DNA of 64,000 bases from positions 1,612,001-1,676,000 of the forward strand of contig NZ_JAFBBZ010000001.1 of NCBI RefSeq assembly GCF_016907435.1. The letters run 5' to 3'. A program made the position numbers and the translations under genes. Within the stretch, counting starts at the first letter, position 1; every line of letters starts with the position of its first letter. Below are positions 15,848-24,352 of this stretch, in pieces. The DNA is from Nocardioides salarius. Lineage in GTDB: Bacteria > Actinomycetota > Actinomycetes > Propionibacteriales > Nocardioidaceae. The notes beneath the pieces are model-generated. The model did not search any database. It saw only the letters and a program-made list of their open reading frames with translations, and was not told the DNA's origin.

Positions 15848-16828
15848 CTACCTGCTCGACTCCACCCGGAGCGCGCCCTCGCGCCGCACACCGCGCAGGT
15901 GACCGGGCAGGTCGACCCACTTCTGGCCCCGCCAGCGGGTGACGAGGGAGTCGAGGGCGAGCACGTGCTCGTGGAAGAGCTCGGCGGCGGGGGCACCGGC
16001 GGCCAGTGCGGCGAGGCGGAGCACCCGGCGGCGCAGGGCGTCGGGGACGCCCTCGAGGGCCTCGACGGGCAGGGCTCCGTCGGCGGTGACCAGGTCGGCG
16101 TACGTCGCCTCGGCGATGTCGTCGAGCAGGTCGGAGTCGGCGCGCAGCTGGTCGGCGGTGCGGGCGAGGGTGGCGGCGATGCCGGGGCCGAGCTGCTCCT
16201 CGAGCACCGGCAGCACGCTGCGCCGCACCCGGACCCGGGCGAAGCCGGGGTCGAGGTTGTGCGGGTCGTCCCAGGTCTCGATGCCCTCGACCTGGCAGGC
16301 GGTGACGGTGTCGTCGCGCGAGACGTCGAGCAGCGGGCGGCGGTAGCGGTCGAAGCGCCGACGCATCCCGGCCAGGCTGCGTCCGCCCGACCCGCGGGCC
16401 AGCCCCAGCAGCACCGTCTCGGCCTGGTCGTCACGGGTGTGGCCCAGCAGCACCGCCGCGGCCCCGACGTGGTCGGCGACCTGCTCGAGGACGGCGTACC
16501 TGGCCCGGCGGGCGGCCGCCTCGGGCCCGATGCCCGCGTCGGCGCCGACCTGCACCCGCGCGGTCAGGGTCTCGTCGGCGCCCATCGCGCCCATCTGCGC
16601 GACGACCCGCTCGGCGTGCTCGGCCGAGCCCTCCTGCAGGCCGTGGTCGACGGTGGCTCCGACCACCCGCCACCCCCCGGCGCGGGCCTCGTGCACGGTC
16701 GCGGCCAGCAGCGCCAGCGAGTCGGGCCCACCCGAGCAGGCCACGACCACCGTGTCGCCGGGGTCGAGGTCGTCGAGGTCGCGGCGCACCGCGACCCGCA
16801 CCGCCGCGACCGACGGGTGCAGCTTCAC
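15848..16828 (-). CDS. tilS: tRNA(Ile)-lysidine synthase
   Basis: 326 residues from GTG 16828, 7 bp after the stop of the DUF2342 gene. It modifies C34 of tRNA-Ile(CAU) to lysidine so that it reads AUA. The ATP pyrophosphatase P-loop VVVACSGGPDSLALLAAT lies near residue 28. It also has GATVDHGLQEGSAEHAERV, GHTRDDQAETVLLGLARGSG and RPLLDVSRDDT, all typical of TilS/MesJ. The length fits the short actinobacterial form lacking the large C-terminal domain. The order dacB-DUF2342-tilS-hpt matches M. tuberculosis. Confidence 0.95.
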   Translation of the reverse strand: MKLHPSVAAVRVAVRRDLDDLDPGDTVVVACSGGPDSLALLAATVHEARAGGWRVVGATVDHGLQEGSAEHAERVVAQMGAMGADETLTARVQVGADAGIGPEAAARRARYAVLEQVADHVGAAAVLLGHTRDDQAETVLLGLARGSGGRSLAGMRRRFDRYRRPLLDVSRDDTVTACQVEGIETWDDPHNLDPGFARVRVRRSVLPVLEEQLGPGIAATLARTADQLRADSDLLDDIAEATYADLVTADGALPVEALEGVPDALRRRVLRLAALAAGAPAAELFHEHVLALDSLVTRWRGQKWVDLPGHLRGVRREGALRVESSR

Positions 16829-16835
16829 GCCGGCC

Positions 16836-17888
16836 TCACAGGACGCGCGCGACCCAGGCCTGCGGGTCGTGGATCTCGGCCTTGCTGGGCAGGTGCTCCG
16901 GGCCGGCGAAGACGGCGTTGAACTCGCTCATCCCGACCTTGTCGACGACCGCCCGCACGAACGCCGCACCGTCGCGGTACTGCGCCATCTTGGCGTCGAG
17001 GCCCAGCAGCCGGCGCACCAGCCGGTCGAGGGTGCCGGCGCCCTTGCGGCGCTCGTCGAACTTCGAGCGGATCGCCTCGACCGAGCCGATCACCTCGGGC
17101 CCGACGCCGTCCATGACGACGTCGGCGTGACCCTCGAGCAGCGACATCACGCCGGTCGCCTGGTCCATCAGGTCGCGCTGCTCGGGGGTGCTGAACATCT
17201 CGACCAGGCTGCCGGACCCGCCTGGGCCGCCTGGGCCGCCCGCGCCGCTGATGGCGGCCTTGACCCGGGCGAACCCGTCCTCGAACAGGCTCGCACCGTC
17301 CATCGTCGCGCTGAGCTGCTCGACCAGCGAGAAGATGTGGTCGCGCATCCACGGCACCGCCGTGAACTGCACCCGGTGGGTCTCCTCGTGCAGGCACACC
17401 CACAGCCGGAAGTCGCTCGGGTCGACGCCGAGCTCGCGCTCGACCTGCACCACGTTGGGCGCGACCAGCAGCAGCCGGCCGGCGGGGTCGTGGAAGGGGT
17501 CGAACTGGCCCAGCACCTTGCCGGCCAGGAAGCCCAGCAGCCCGCCCACCTCGGCGCCGGTGATCCGCGAGCCCACCGCCAGCGAGACCCCGCTCGGCGG
17601 CTTCTTCTCCACCAGCTTGGCCACCATCGGCGCCAGCACGGTGCTGAAGGCGTCGGCGTTGGCCTGCACCCACCCGCCCCGGTCGACCACCAGCACCGGC
17701 GCGGTGTCGGCGTCGGCGTGCAGGCCGGTGAACTCGGCGACCAGCGGCGTCGAGCGGTGCGCCCCGGCGCGCAGCTCCTCCACGGCACGCGCGGCCTCGT
17801 CGCGCTCCACCACCGGGCCGTCGCCGGCCAGCTTGGTCCCGAGGCGGACGGCGAGGTCCCAGTCGATGATCTGCGGAGGGCTCGTCAT
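16836..17888 (-). CDS. DUF2342 zinc-metallopeptidase-like protein
   Basis: 350 residues from ATG 17888. An HExxH-type motif is visible at about residues 167-171 (LWVCLHEETHRVQFTAVPWM), with a downstream glutamate region (LLEGHADVVMDGVG) that could complete a metal site. Databases call this family zinc-dependent metalloprotease or F420-biosynthesis-associated protein; no reaction is firmly known. A short Gly/Pro repeat (GAGGPGGPGGSGS) interrupts the middle. There is no signal peptide, so it should be cytoplasmic. TAGGTT six bases before the ATG suggests a leaderless transcript starting just after the dacB stop. It is conserved between dacB and tilS in Actinobacteria. Confidence 0.85.
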   Translation of the reverse strand: MTSPPQIIDWDLAVRLGTKLAGDGPVVERDEAARAVEELRAGAHRSTPLVAEFTGLHADADTAPVLVVDRGGWVQANADAFSTVLAPMVAKLVEKKPPSGVSLAVGSRITGAEVGGLLGFLAGKVLGQFDPFHDPAGRLLLVAPNVVQVERELGVDPSDFRLWVCLHEETHRVQFTAVPWMRDHIFSLVEQLSATMDGASLFEDGFARVKAAISGAGGPGGPGGSGSLVEMFSTPEQRDLMDQATGVMSLLEGHADVVMDGVGPEVIGSVEAIRSKFDERRKGAGTLDRLVRRLLGLDAKMAQYRDGAAFVRAVVDKVGMSEFNAVFAGPEHLPSKAEIHDPQAWVARVL

Positions 17889-17894
17889 GCGTCG

Positions 17895-17900
17895 AACCTA
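17895..17900 (-). promoter_or_regulatory. -10 element, probable leaderless promoter of the DUF2342 gene
   Basis: TAGGTT on the minus strand, then six bases (CGACGC), then ATG 17888. It lies one base after the dacB TGA stop. Confidence 0.55.
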
Positions 17901-17901
17901 C

Positions 17902-19449
17902 TCACCCGCCGCCAGCGCCCGACCCACCCCGCGCGCACCGGCAGGCCCCCAGGGCGGCCGCGGCGCTGTCGAGCGCCGCCTGGGCGAACCCCTCGTCGGC
18001 CGCGCCGACCCGGTCGAGCATCAGCGCGAACACCAGGGGCACGCCGTCGCGGGTCACCACGGTGCCGGCCAGGCTGCTGACCCCGCTGAGCGTGCCGGTC
18101 TTGGCCCGCACCGCGCCGACCGCCGCGGGCGGGGCGTCGTCGAAGCGGAAGGTCAGCGACCCGCTGAAGCCGGCCACCGGCAGCCCGCCGAGCACCGCGC
18201 GCACCGGGTCGTCCTCGTCGGCGCCGACGACCGCCTGGAGCAGGCCGACCAGCGTGGCGGGCGAGACCAGGTTCTCGCGCGACAGCCCGCTGCCGTCGTA
18301 CAGGCGGCGCGGGGCGGGGACCCCGAGCCGCTCGAGGGTGCGCTCCACGCCGCGGACGCCGTCGACGAAGCTGCCGGCTCCGCCGGTGGCCAGGCCGACG
18401 TGGCGCAGCAGCACCTCGGTCGCCTCGTTGTCGCTGACCTGCAGCAGCCGGTCGACCACGTCGTCGACGGGTGCGCTCTCGACCACCGCGACCTCGTCGC
18501 CGCGCCCGCGCGCCGGCGACGGCGAGCCCTGCACGCGCACGCCGGCCTCGGCCAGCGCCGCGGCGAAGACCTGCGCAGCCACCGCCGCCGGGTCGTCGAC
18601 GCGACCGAAGCCCGTCTCGGGACGGCCCTGGTCGACCCACAGCGCGGTGATCGGCGCGATCACGTCGCCGCGGTAGGTTTCGGGCCAGCGCGGGTTGAAC
18701 GCCGGGCCCGAGAAGAGCGTGTCGTCGTAGCCGACCCGCACCCGGCGCACCCCCCGCTCGCCGAGCTGCTCGGCGCTGAGCCGGGCCAGGGTGGTGATGT
18801 CGGCGCGCGCCGGCACGCTGGTGGTGCCCGGCGCGTCGGGCTCGCGCATCAGGAAGGGGTCGCCGCCGCCGACGACGACCAGCCGGTTGCCGCGCAGCAC
18901 CGTGGTCGTGGCGAAGGTGGTGCCGGGCTCGATCGTCTCGAGCGCGGCCACCGAGGTGAGCAGCTTGGTGGTCGAGGCCGGCACCAGCGCCCCGCCCTCG
19001 GCGTACGCCGGCGCCCCGGTCGCCCCGGCCACCGCGACGCTGACCCGCCTGCCGAGCCGCTGCTCGCCCAGGCGCCGCTCGAGCACCCGGCGTACGGCGG
19101 TCGGGCTGGGCTCGCCGGCGGCCCCGGGATCGACCGGGTCGGCCACCGGGTCGGGGTCGGTCAGCGCGGGCAGGCTCAGCCCCGGGGGAGGCGGCACGGC
19201 GGCCGGGTCGGTGCGCGGGTCGGGCTCCTCCTCGCCCCCCAGCACCTGCTCGTAGAGGCTCTCGACGCGCTCGCGGGCCGGGTCGACGAGGTCGAGGCGC
19301 CAGGTGGCCGCGCCGGCCGCGAGCACCAGGACGAGCAGCAGCACCGCCCACGTCGAGGCGCGTCCGGCGTCGTCACGGCTCGTCGCCGAGGAGTGGCGTG
19401 GGTCACGTCGGACCACCTGGCGCACCTCCCCGTTCACGTTTCGGGCCAT
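17902..19449 (-). CDS. dacB: D-alanyl-D-alanine carboxypeptidase/endopeptidase (PBP4 type)
   Basis: 515 residues from ATG 19449; upstream in-frame ATGs exist but would enter the ppa promoter region. An N-terminal membrane anchor ([18 protein letters not shown]) is followed by an acidic, Pro-rich linker, then the PBP4/class C domain. The three active-site motifs are SxxK in [16 protein letters not shown], SxN in [14 protein letters not shown], and KTG in [27 protein letters not shown] is also typical of DacB. It trims or hydrolyses peptidoglycan cross-links outside the membrane. It is divergent from ppa, 91 bp apart, as in mycobacteria. Confidence 0.93.
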   Translation of the reverse strand: MARNVNGEVRQVVRRDPRHSSATSRDDAGRASTWAVLLLVLVLAAGAATWRLDLVDPARERVESLYEQVLGGEEEPDPRTDPAAVPPPPGLSLPALTDPDPVADPVDPGAAGEPSPTAVRRVLERRLGEQRLGRRVSVAVAGATGAPAYAEGGALVPASTTKLLTSVAALETIEPGTTFATTTVLRGNRLVVVGGGDPFLMREPDAPGTTSVPARADITTLARLSAEQLGERGVRRVRVGYDDTLFSGPAFNPRWPETYRGDVIAPITALWVDQGRPETGFGRVDDPAAVAAQVFAAALAEAGVRVQGSPSPARGRGDEVAVVESAPVDDVVDRLLQVSDNEATEVLLRHVGLATGGAGSFVDGVRGVERTLERLGVPAPRRLYDGSGLSRENLVSPATLVGLLQAVVGADEDDPVRAVLGGLPVAGFSGSLTFRFDDAPPAAVGAVRAKTGTLSGVSSLAGTVVTRDGVPLVFALMLDRVGAADEGFAQAALDSAAAALGACRCARGGSGAGGG

Positions 19450-19540
19450 TGTGCGCGAGACTGTCGGCGGCTCCGCCACGGGGCCCGACATGACTTTTGA
19501 CGACCGGCCCTCGTGCCGGACCGACACGCGGAGGCAATAC

Positions 19541-20032
19541 GTGCTGGAGTTCGACGTACTGGTGGAGATCCCCAAGGGCGAGCGGAACAAGTACGAGGTC
19601 GACCACGAGTCCGGCCGGCTGCGCCTGGACCGGACGCTCTTCACCTCGACCCAGTACCCCGCCGACTACGGCTACATCGAGGAGACCCTCGGCCAGGACG
19701 GCGACCCCCTCGACGCCCTGGTGATCCTGCAGCAGCCCACCTTCCCGGGCTGCCTGATCAAGTGCCGCGCGATCGGCATGTTCCGGATGACCGACGAGGC
19801 CGGCGGCGACGACAAGGTCCTCTGCGTCCCGGCCGCCGACCCGCGCCTGGAGCACCTGCGCGACATCAGCCACGTCTCGAAGTTCGACCGCCTCGAGATC
19901 CAGCACTTCTTCGAGGTCTACAAGGACCTCGAGCCCGGCAAGTCCGTCGAGGGCGCCGAGTGGGTGGGCCGCACCGAGGCCGAGGCCGAGGTCGTCGCCT
20001 CCTTCGAGCGGGCCAAGAACAACGGCCACTGA
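19541..20032 (+). CDS. ppa: Inorganic pyrophosphatase (family I)
   Basis: 163 residues from GTG 19541, with GGAGG placed 6 nt upstream, which fixes this start over longer open frames. It hydrolyses PPi released by biosynthesis. The family signature [20 protein letters not shown] holds the catalytic aspartates; [20 protein letters not shown] and [13 protein letters not shown] supply the other active-site residues, and [14 protein letters not shown] completes it. The length fits the small hexameric bacterial enzyme. It is divergent from dacB and convergent with the acyl-CoA oxidase gene, with a large hairpin cluster after it. Confidence 0.96.
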   Translation: MLEFDVLVEIPKGERNKYEVDHESGRLRLDRTLFTSTQYPADYGYIEETLGQDGDPLDALVILQQPTFPGCLIKCRAIGMFRMTDEAGGDDKVLCVPAADPRLEHLRDISHVSKFDRLEIQHFFEVYKDLEPGKSVEGAEWVGRTEAEAEVVASFERAKNNGH

Positions 20033-20047
20033 GCCGCACCAGCCTGA

Positions 20048-20136
20048 AGGTTCATCGGGTCCCCGATGAACCTCGCGCCGCCTGACTGAACCTTCGGTCA
20101 GGCGGCGCGAGTCTTGTTGGGTCCCCGACAAAACTC
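20048..20136. repeat. Three stacked inverted repeats between convergent genes
   Basis: (1) 20048-20073: AGGTTCATCGGG, two bases, perfect 12-bp reverse complement. (2) 20072-20111: CTCGCGCCGCCTGAC, 10-nt loop, perfect 15-bp reverse complement. (3) 20109-20136: GAGTCTTGTTGGG, two bases, 13-nt arm pairing with one C-A mismatch and one G-U in the RNA. The arms share edges. The loop of hairpin 2 (TGAACCTT) is complementary to AAGGTTCA at the start of hairpin 1. Placed between the ppa and acyl-CoA oxidase stops, it probably terminates both transcripts. Confidence 0.8.
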
Positions 20137-20149
20137 CCGCGGGCGGGCC

Positions 20150-22198
20150 TCAGCCCAGGTCGCCCACCAGCGCAGGCGCGCGCAGCATCTCGGTGGGCAC
20201 CCCGAAGGCGTCGACGAGGTCGTTGGCGAGCGGGCGGACCTTGCGGCACAGCGAGGCCACCTCGCGGCTGATCGCCTTGGAGCGCTGCGCGGAGAGCCGG
20301 CCGTGCTCCATGAACCACGCCCGGTCGGCCTCGATCGCCGACAGCGCGTGGAGGTCGCAGAGCAGCATGAGGGCGACCTTCTGGTCGCCGTCGGGCAGCG
20401 AGCGGGTCTTGGCGACGAACGCCTCGAGCACCAGGCGCTCCATGTGGGCCGAGGCGGCGCCGATGACGTGGTCCTGCACCCGGGAGAAGACGGCGCCGGG
20501 GTGCATGCCCTGGTCGATGCCGCGCTTGAGCCGGCGCGCGGCGCCGCTGATCATGTGCTCCTCGCGGAAGCGCAGCATCGCGAGCTGGTAGTCGGGGTCG
20601 AGCAGCCCGGCCTCCTGGTCCCACTCGTCGCCGCCGGGCAGCAGGTCGCGCACCCGCTGCAGCAGCTGGTGCACCCGGGTCTTCTCCACGACCGTCTCGA
20701 CGGCGAGGCCGGCCACGAAGCGGGCCATGCCCAGCTGGTCCATGTCCTCGAACTCGCTGGCGTAGTCGGTCAGCAGGCCCTTGGCCACCAGCTGCAGCAG
20801 CACGTGGTTGTCGCCCTCGAAGGTGGTGAAGACGTCGGTGTCGGCCTTGAGCGCGGTGAAGCGGTTCTCGGCCAGGTAGCCGGCGCCGCCGCACGCCTCG
20901 CGGCACTCCTGGATGGTGCGGGTGGCGTGCCAGGTGCCGAGCGCCTTGGTACCGGCCGCGCGCGACTCGAGCTCGCGCTTGGTCTGCTCGTCGTCGACCT
21001 GGCCGGTCAGCACGTCGTGCAGCTGTCCGGAGAGCTCCTCCTGGGCGAAGTGCAGGGCGTAGGTGCGCGCCAGCAGCGGCAGCAGCCGGCGCTGGTGCAT
21101 CCCGTAGTCGAGCAGCAGCTCCTCCTGCTCGTCGTCGGTGGCCTCGAACTGGCGGCGCCGCAGGGCGTACTTGACCGCCACGGCGAGCGCGACCTTGCTG
21201 GCGCTGATGCCGGCCGCGCCGACGCTGACCCGGCCGGTGACCAGGGTGCCGAGCATCGTGAAGAAGCGCCGGTTGGGGTTCTCGATGGGGCTCTCGTAGA
21301 CGCCGGCCTCGGTGACGTCGGCGAAGCGGTTGAGCAGGCTCGCGCGGGGCACCCGCACGTGGTCGAACCACAGCCGGCCGTTGTCGACGCCGTTGAGGCC
21401 CATCTTCAGCCCGTCGTCCTCGATGCGCACCCCGGGCGCGGGCTGCCCGTCGACCCGGATCGGCACCACGAAGGCGTGCACGCCGCGTCCCTCGCCGCCC
21501 ACCTCGAGCTGGGCGAAGACGACGGCGACCTCGCCGTGCGCGGCGGCGTTGCCGATGTAGTCCTTGCCGGCGTCCTCGGTCGTGGTGGTGATGACGAACT
21601 CGCCGGTCTCGACGTCGTACGTCGCGACCGTGCCGAGCGCCTGCACGTTGGAGCCGTGCCCGGTCTCGGTCATCGCGAAGCAGCCGAGCAGCTCGCCGGT
21701 GACCACCCGGGGCAGGTACTCCCGGTGGTGCCGCTCGGTGCCGAGCTGCTGGATCGCCCCGCCGAACAGCCCGAACTGGACCCCCACCTTGACCAGCACC
21801 GACAGGTCGCCGAAGGCCAGGGTCTCGAAGGCCGCGATGGAGGCGCCGAGGTCGCCGCCGCCGCCGTACTCGGTGGGGAAGCCCATCCCGGTCTGGCCGG
21901 TCGCGGCCATCTCGACGACGAGGTCCCTGACCCGGTCGCGGTAGTCGTCGCGGCTCAGCGTCTCGGCGTCGGTGAGGATGTCGGCGCTCTCGACGAGGTT
22001 GCGCCGCACGAGGTCGCGCACCTCGGCGTAGCGGCCGTCGAGCAGCCGCTGCAGCGCCGCCACGTCGACGTCGGGCCGCACGTAGCCGTCGGCGCGGGTC
22101 TCCGCGCCCTCGGCGGCCCGGTCGGGCGCGGGGCCGGGCGGTGCCGGGACCTCCCTGGTCTCGGCGGGCGGGACGGGAGCAGGTGTCTCGGTCGACAT
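20150..22198 (-). CDS. Acyl-CoA oxidase / acyl-CoA dehydrogenase family flavoprotein
   Basis: 682 residues from ATG 22198. The length and fold match flavin-dependent acyl-CoA oxidases rather than the roughly 380-residue dehydrogenases. It has LLGCFAMTETGHGSNVQALG (flavin/substrate loop), ITTTTEDAGKDYIGNAAAHG, CREACGGAGYLAENRFTALK and DTDVFTTFEGDNHVLLQLVA near residue 450, which carries the catalytic glutamate of the family. It catalyses the first oxidation of beta-oxidation, passing electrons to O2 if a true oxidase. A Pro/Ala-rich 40-residue N-terminus precedes the domain. TAGCGT lies six bases before the ATG. Confidence 0.88.
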   Translation of the reverse strand: MSTETPAPVPPAETREVPAPPGPAPDRAAEGAETRADGYVRPDVDVAALQRLLDGRYAEVRDLVRRNLVESADILTDAETLSRDDYRDRVRDLVVEMAATGQTGMGFPTEYGGGGDLGASIAAFETLAFGDLSVLVKVGVQFGLFGGAIQQLGTERHHREYLPRVVTGELLGCFAMTETGHGSNVQALGTVATYDVETGEFVITTTTEDAGKDYIGNAAAHGEVAVVFAQLEVGGEGRGVHAFVVPIRVDGQPAPGVRIEDDGLKMGLNGVDNGRLWFDHVRVPRASLLNRFADVTEAGVYESPIENPNRRFFTMLGTLVTGRVSVGAAGISASKVALAVAVKYALRRRQFEATDDEQEELLLDYGMHQRRLLPLLARTYALHFAQEELSGQLHDVLTGQVDDEQTKRELESRAAGTKALGTWHATRTIQECREACGGAGYLAENRFTALKADTDVFTTFEGDNHVLLQLVAKGLLTDYASEFEDMDQLGMARFVAGLAVETVVEKTRVHQLLQRVRDLLPGGDEWDQEAGLLDPDYQLAMLRFREEHMISGAARRLKRGIDQGMHPGAVFSRVQDHVIGAASAHMERLVLEAFVAKTRSLPDGDQKVALMLLCDLHALSAIEADRAWFMEHGRLSAQRSKAISREVASLCRKVRPLANDLVDAFGVPTEMLRAPALVGDLG

Positions 22199-22204
22199 GG
22201 CCCC

Positions 22205-22210
22205 ACGCTA
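22205..22210 (-). promoter_or_regulatory. -10 element, probable leaderless promoter of the acyl-CoA oxidase gene
   Basis: TAGCGT on the minus strand, then GGGGCC, then ATG 22198. Confidence 0.6.
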
Positions 22211-22233
22211 CTGGGCGGGGAGGGGTGAGGGGG

Positions 22234-23280
22234 TCAGTCCTTGGAGACGGGGATCCTCGACGTCGTGGTCGTGGGGTGCGAGGCCAGCCCGCCGTGGTCG
22301 AACTTCTGGCCGGTGGCCAGGCCGCCGACGTAGAAGGCCACGAGCGCGATCATGATGCCGGCCAGGTCGTCGGCCACGTAGTGCCAGCCGAAGTAGAGGG
22401 TGGCCACGACGGTGATGGCGAAGTTGACCCAGAAGACGATCTTGAGCACCTTCGAGCGCAGCGTGTACTGCACCAGCAGCGCCACCAGCAGCGTGATCGC
22501 GGTGTGCAGGCTGGCGAACCCGGCGACCGACTGCACCTGGCCGGTCAGCCCGCCGAGGATCACGCCCTGCCGCGAGGAGACCAGCGAGTCCATCAGGTCG
22601 TTGGTGGGGGTCTGGGCCAGGTCGGCGTAGAGCGAGACGTACTCCAGGCCGGGGCCCAGCGTCGGCAGCGCGTAGTAGGAGAGGGTGCCGAGGCTCCAGG
22701 CGATGCACTGCGAGGTCACGAACCAGTAGCCGTAGGACATGTTGCGCGACCACACCAGCCAGGCCGTCAGCGCCAGCGGCACCAGCGGCAGGAACCACAG
22801 GTAGATGTAGGACAGCAGGTAGGCCACCACGTCGGTGCCCAGCAGCCCGTGCAGCACGATCGCCGGGTCGTTGCCGAAGAACAGCGCCCGGTCGAGCAGG
22901 TGCAGCTCGCGGTCGTACTTCGTCTCGATCATGAACGGCAGGAACGACTTGAGGTTGCGGTAGCAGACGTAGGTCACGTAGAAGCTGACGATGCCCAGCA
23001 CCACCAGCGTGAGCCGCTCCCGGTTCCAGTGCGAGCGCAGCCGCTCGCGCGCCACCTGCACCATCGCCACGGGGTGTCCCTTGCCGAACCACAGCGAGCG
23101 CGGCAGCAGGTCGAGCAGCAGCGCCCCGGTCAGCAGCAGCGGCAGCCGCAGCCACGACGGGCCCAGGAAGCTGCCCTCGGGGTCGACCAGCCGCTTGTCG
23201 AGGATCAGCGCGGTGATGATGGCCCACAGGCCCATGGCGAGGGCGGTGCCCACGAGGAGGGCATAGGCGCGGCGGTACAC
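22234..23280 (-). CDS. PAP2-superfamily membrane phosphatase (AUR1-like)
   Basis: 348 residues from GTG 23280. It has about eight hydrophobic segments. The C-terminal part carries the PAP2/AUR1-type motifs: a central SVAGFASLHTAITLLVALLV (SxxxH) and GWHYVADDLAGIMIALVAFY (the HxxxD motif). Such enzymes dephosphorylate or transfer head groups on lipid phosphates outside the membrane; inositol phosphorylceramide-synthase-like and undecaprenyl-PP phosphatase-like roles are both possible. TAGACT lies 8 nt before the GTG. It is downstream of the thi operon on the same strand but has its own promoter signal. Confidence 0.8.
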   Translation of the reverse strand: MYRRAYALLVGTALAMGLWAIITALILDKRLVDPEGSFLGPSWLRLPLLLTGALLLDLLPRSLWFGKGHPVAMVQVARERLRSHWNRERLTLVVLGIVSFYVTYVCYRNLKSFLPFMIETKYDRELHLLDRALFFGNDPAIVLHGLLGTDVVAYLLSYIYLWFLPLVPLALTAWLVWSRNMSYGYWFVTSQCIAWSLGTLSYYALPTLGPGLEYVSLYADLAQTPTNDLMDSLVSSRQGVILGGLTGQVQSVAGFASLHTAITLLVALLVQYTLRSKVLKIVFWVNFAITVVATLYFGWHYVADDLAGIMIALVAFYVGGLATGQKFDHGGLASHPTTTTSRIPVSKD

Positions 23281-23288
23281 GGGGTCGG

Positions 23289-23294
23289 AGTCTA
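23289..23294 (-). promoter_or_regulatory. -10 element, probable leaderless promoter of the PAP2 gene
   Basis: TAGACT on the minus strand, 8 nt before GTG 23280, in the 25-bp gap after the thiQ-like gene. Confidence 0.5.
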
Positions 23295-23305
23295 GTGAAC
23301 GGGGC

Positions 23306-24352
23306 TCACGCGCCGTCCGGCGCGCCGGGCAGCGCCTCGGGCAGCGCCTCGGGCAGCCCCTCGGGCAGCACCGCCGTGCGGGTCGCGTCGACCCGCAGCC
23401 GCACCCGGTCGCCGGGACCCAGGCGCCGGTCGAGACCGGCCACGGCGTCGCACTCGCCCACCTCGTCGACGTCGACGACCAGGCGCTGCAGCTCGGGCGT
23501 GGCGCGCAGCGAGCGCAGCGTCCCGGCCAGCCGCCCGTCGCCCGCCACCTGCAGCGCCGAGCGGCGTACGGCGACCGCGACGGCACGCTGCTCGTCACCG
23601 GGGCGCTGGTCGGCGGCCGCCAGCACCCGCCGGGCGGGCGCGCCCTCGAGCACGCGCGCGTAGCCCAGGAAGAGCGCGGTGGCGGTGTCGACCGGCGCGC
23701 GCCAGACCTCCTCGATGCCGCCCTCCTGCACCAGGTGGCCGGCGCGCATCACCGCGAGCCGGTCGGCGACGGTGAAGGCCTCGTCGTGGTCGTGGGTGAC
23801 CATCAGCGCGGTGGTGCCGGCGCGGCGCAGGATGTCGCGCAGGTCGCCGGCCAGCCGCTCGCGCAGCCCCGCGTCGAGGGCCGAGAGCGGCTCGTCGAGC
23901 AGCAGCAGCCGGGGCTGCACGGCCAGCGCCCGGGCCAGCGCGACCCGCTGCCGCTCGCCGCCCGAGAGGGTCGCGGGCAGCCGGTCGGCGTACCCCTCGA
24001 GCCCGACGAGCTCGAGCAGCTCCTCGACGCGCTGCGCGGCGCCCGGCGTGCGGCGCAGGCGCAGCGCGTAGCCCACGTTGCGCCCGACGCTGAGGTGGCC
24101 GAAGAGCTGGCCGTCCTGGAACATCAGCGCGAAGCCGCGCTTGTGGGTGGGCACCCGGGCCAGGTCGTGGCCGTCCCAACGGATCGACCCGCTGCTCGGC
24201 TCGAGCCCGGCGACCGCGCGCAGCAGGGTCGACTTGCCGCAGCCCGAGGGGCCCAGCACCGCCAGCACCTGACCGTCGGGCAGGTCGAGGGAGACCCCGC
24301 GCACCGCGGGCACCCCGTCGTAGGAGACGTCGACGTCGGTCAGGGACAGCAT
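23306..24352 (-). CDS. thiQ: Thiamine ABC transporter, ATP-binding protein
   Basis: 348 residues from ATG 24352, sharing one base with the permease stop (TGATG). It has Walker [19 protein letters not shown], signature TLSGGERQRVALARAL, Walker B RLLLLDEPLSALDAG and the H-loop MVTHDHDEAFTVAD. The roughly 110-residue C-terminal TOBE-like region ends in PEGLPEALPEALPGAPDGA, encoded by a 12-bp tandem repeat (cgggcagcgcct type, about 23323-23365). It powers thiamine/TPP import with ThiP and ThiB; the assignment to thiamine rests mainly on the upstream TPP riboswitch. Confidence 0.88.
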   Translation of the reverse strand: MLSLTDVDVSYDGVPAVRGVSLDLPDGQVLAVLGPSGCGKSTLLRAVAGLEPSSGSIRWDGHDLARVPTHKRGFALMFQDGQLFGHLSVGRNVGYALRLRRTPGAAQRVEELLELVGLEGYADRLPATLSGGERQRVALARALAVQPRLLLLDEPLSALDAGLRERLAGDLRDILRRAGTTALMVTHDHDEAFTVADRLAVMRAGHLVQEGGIEEVWRAPVDTATALFLGYARVLEGAPARRVLAAADQRPGDEQRAVAVAVRRSALQVAGDGRLAGTLRSLRATPELQRLVVDVDEVGECDAVAGLDRRLGPGDRVRLRVDATRTAVLPEGLPEALPEALPGAPDGA

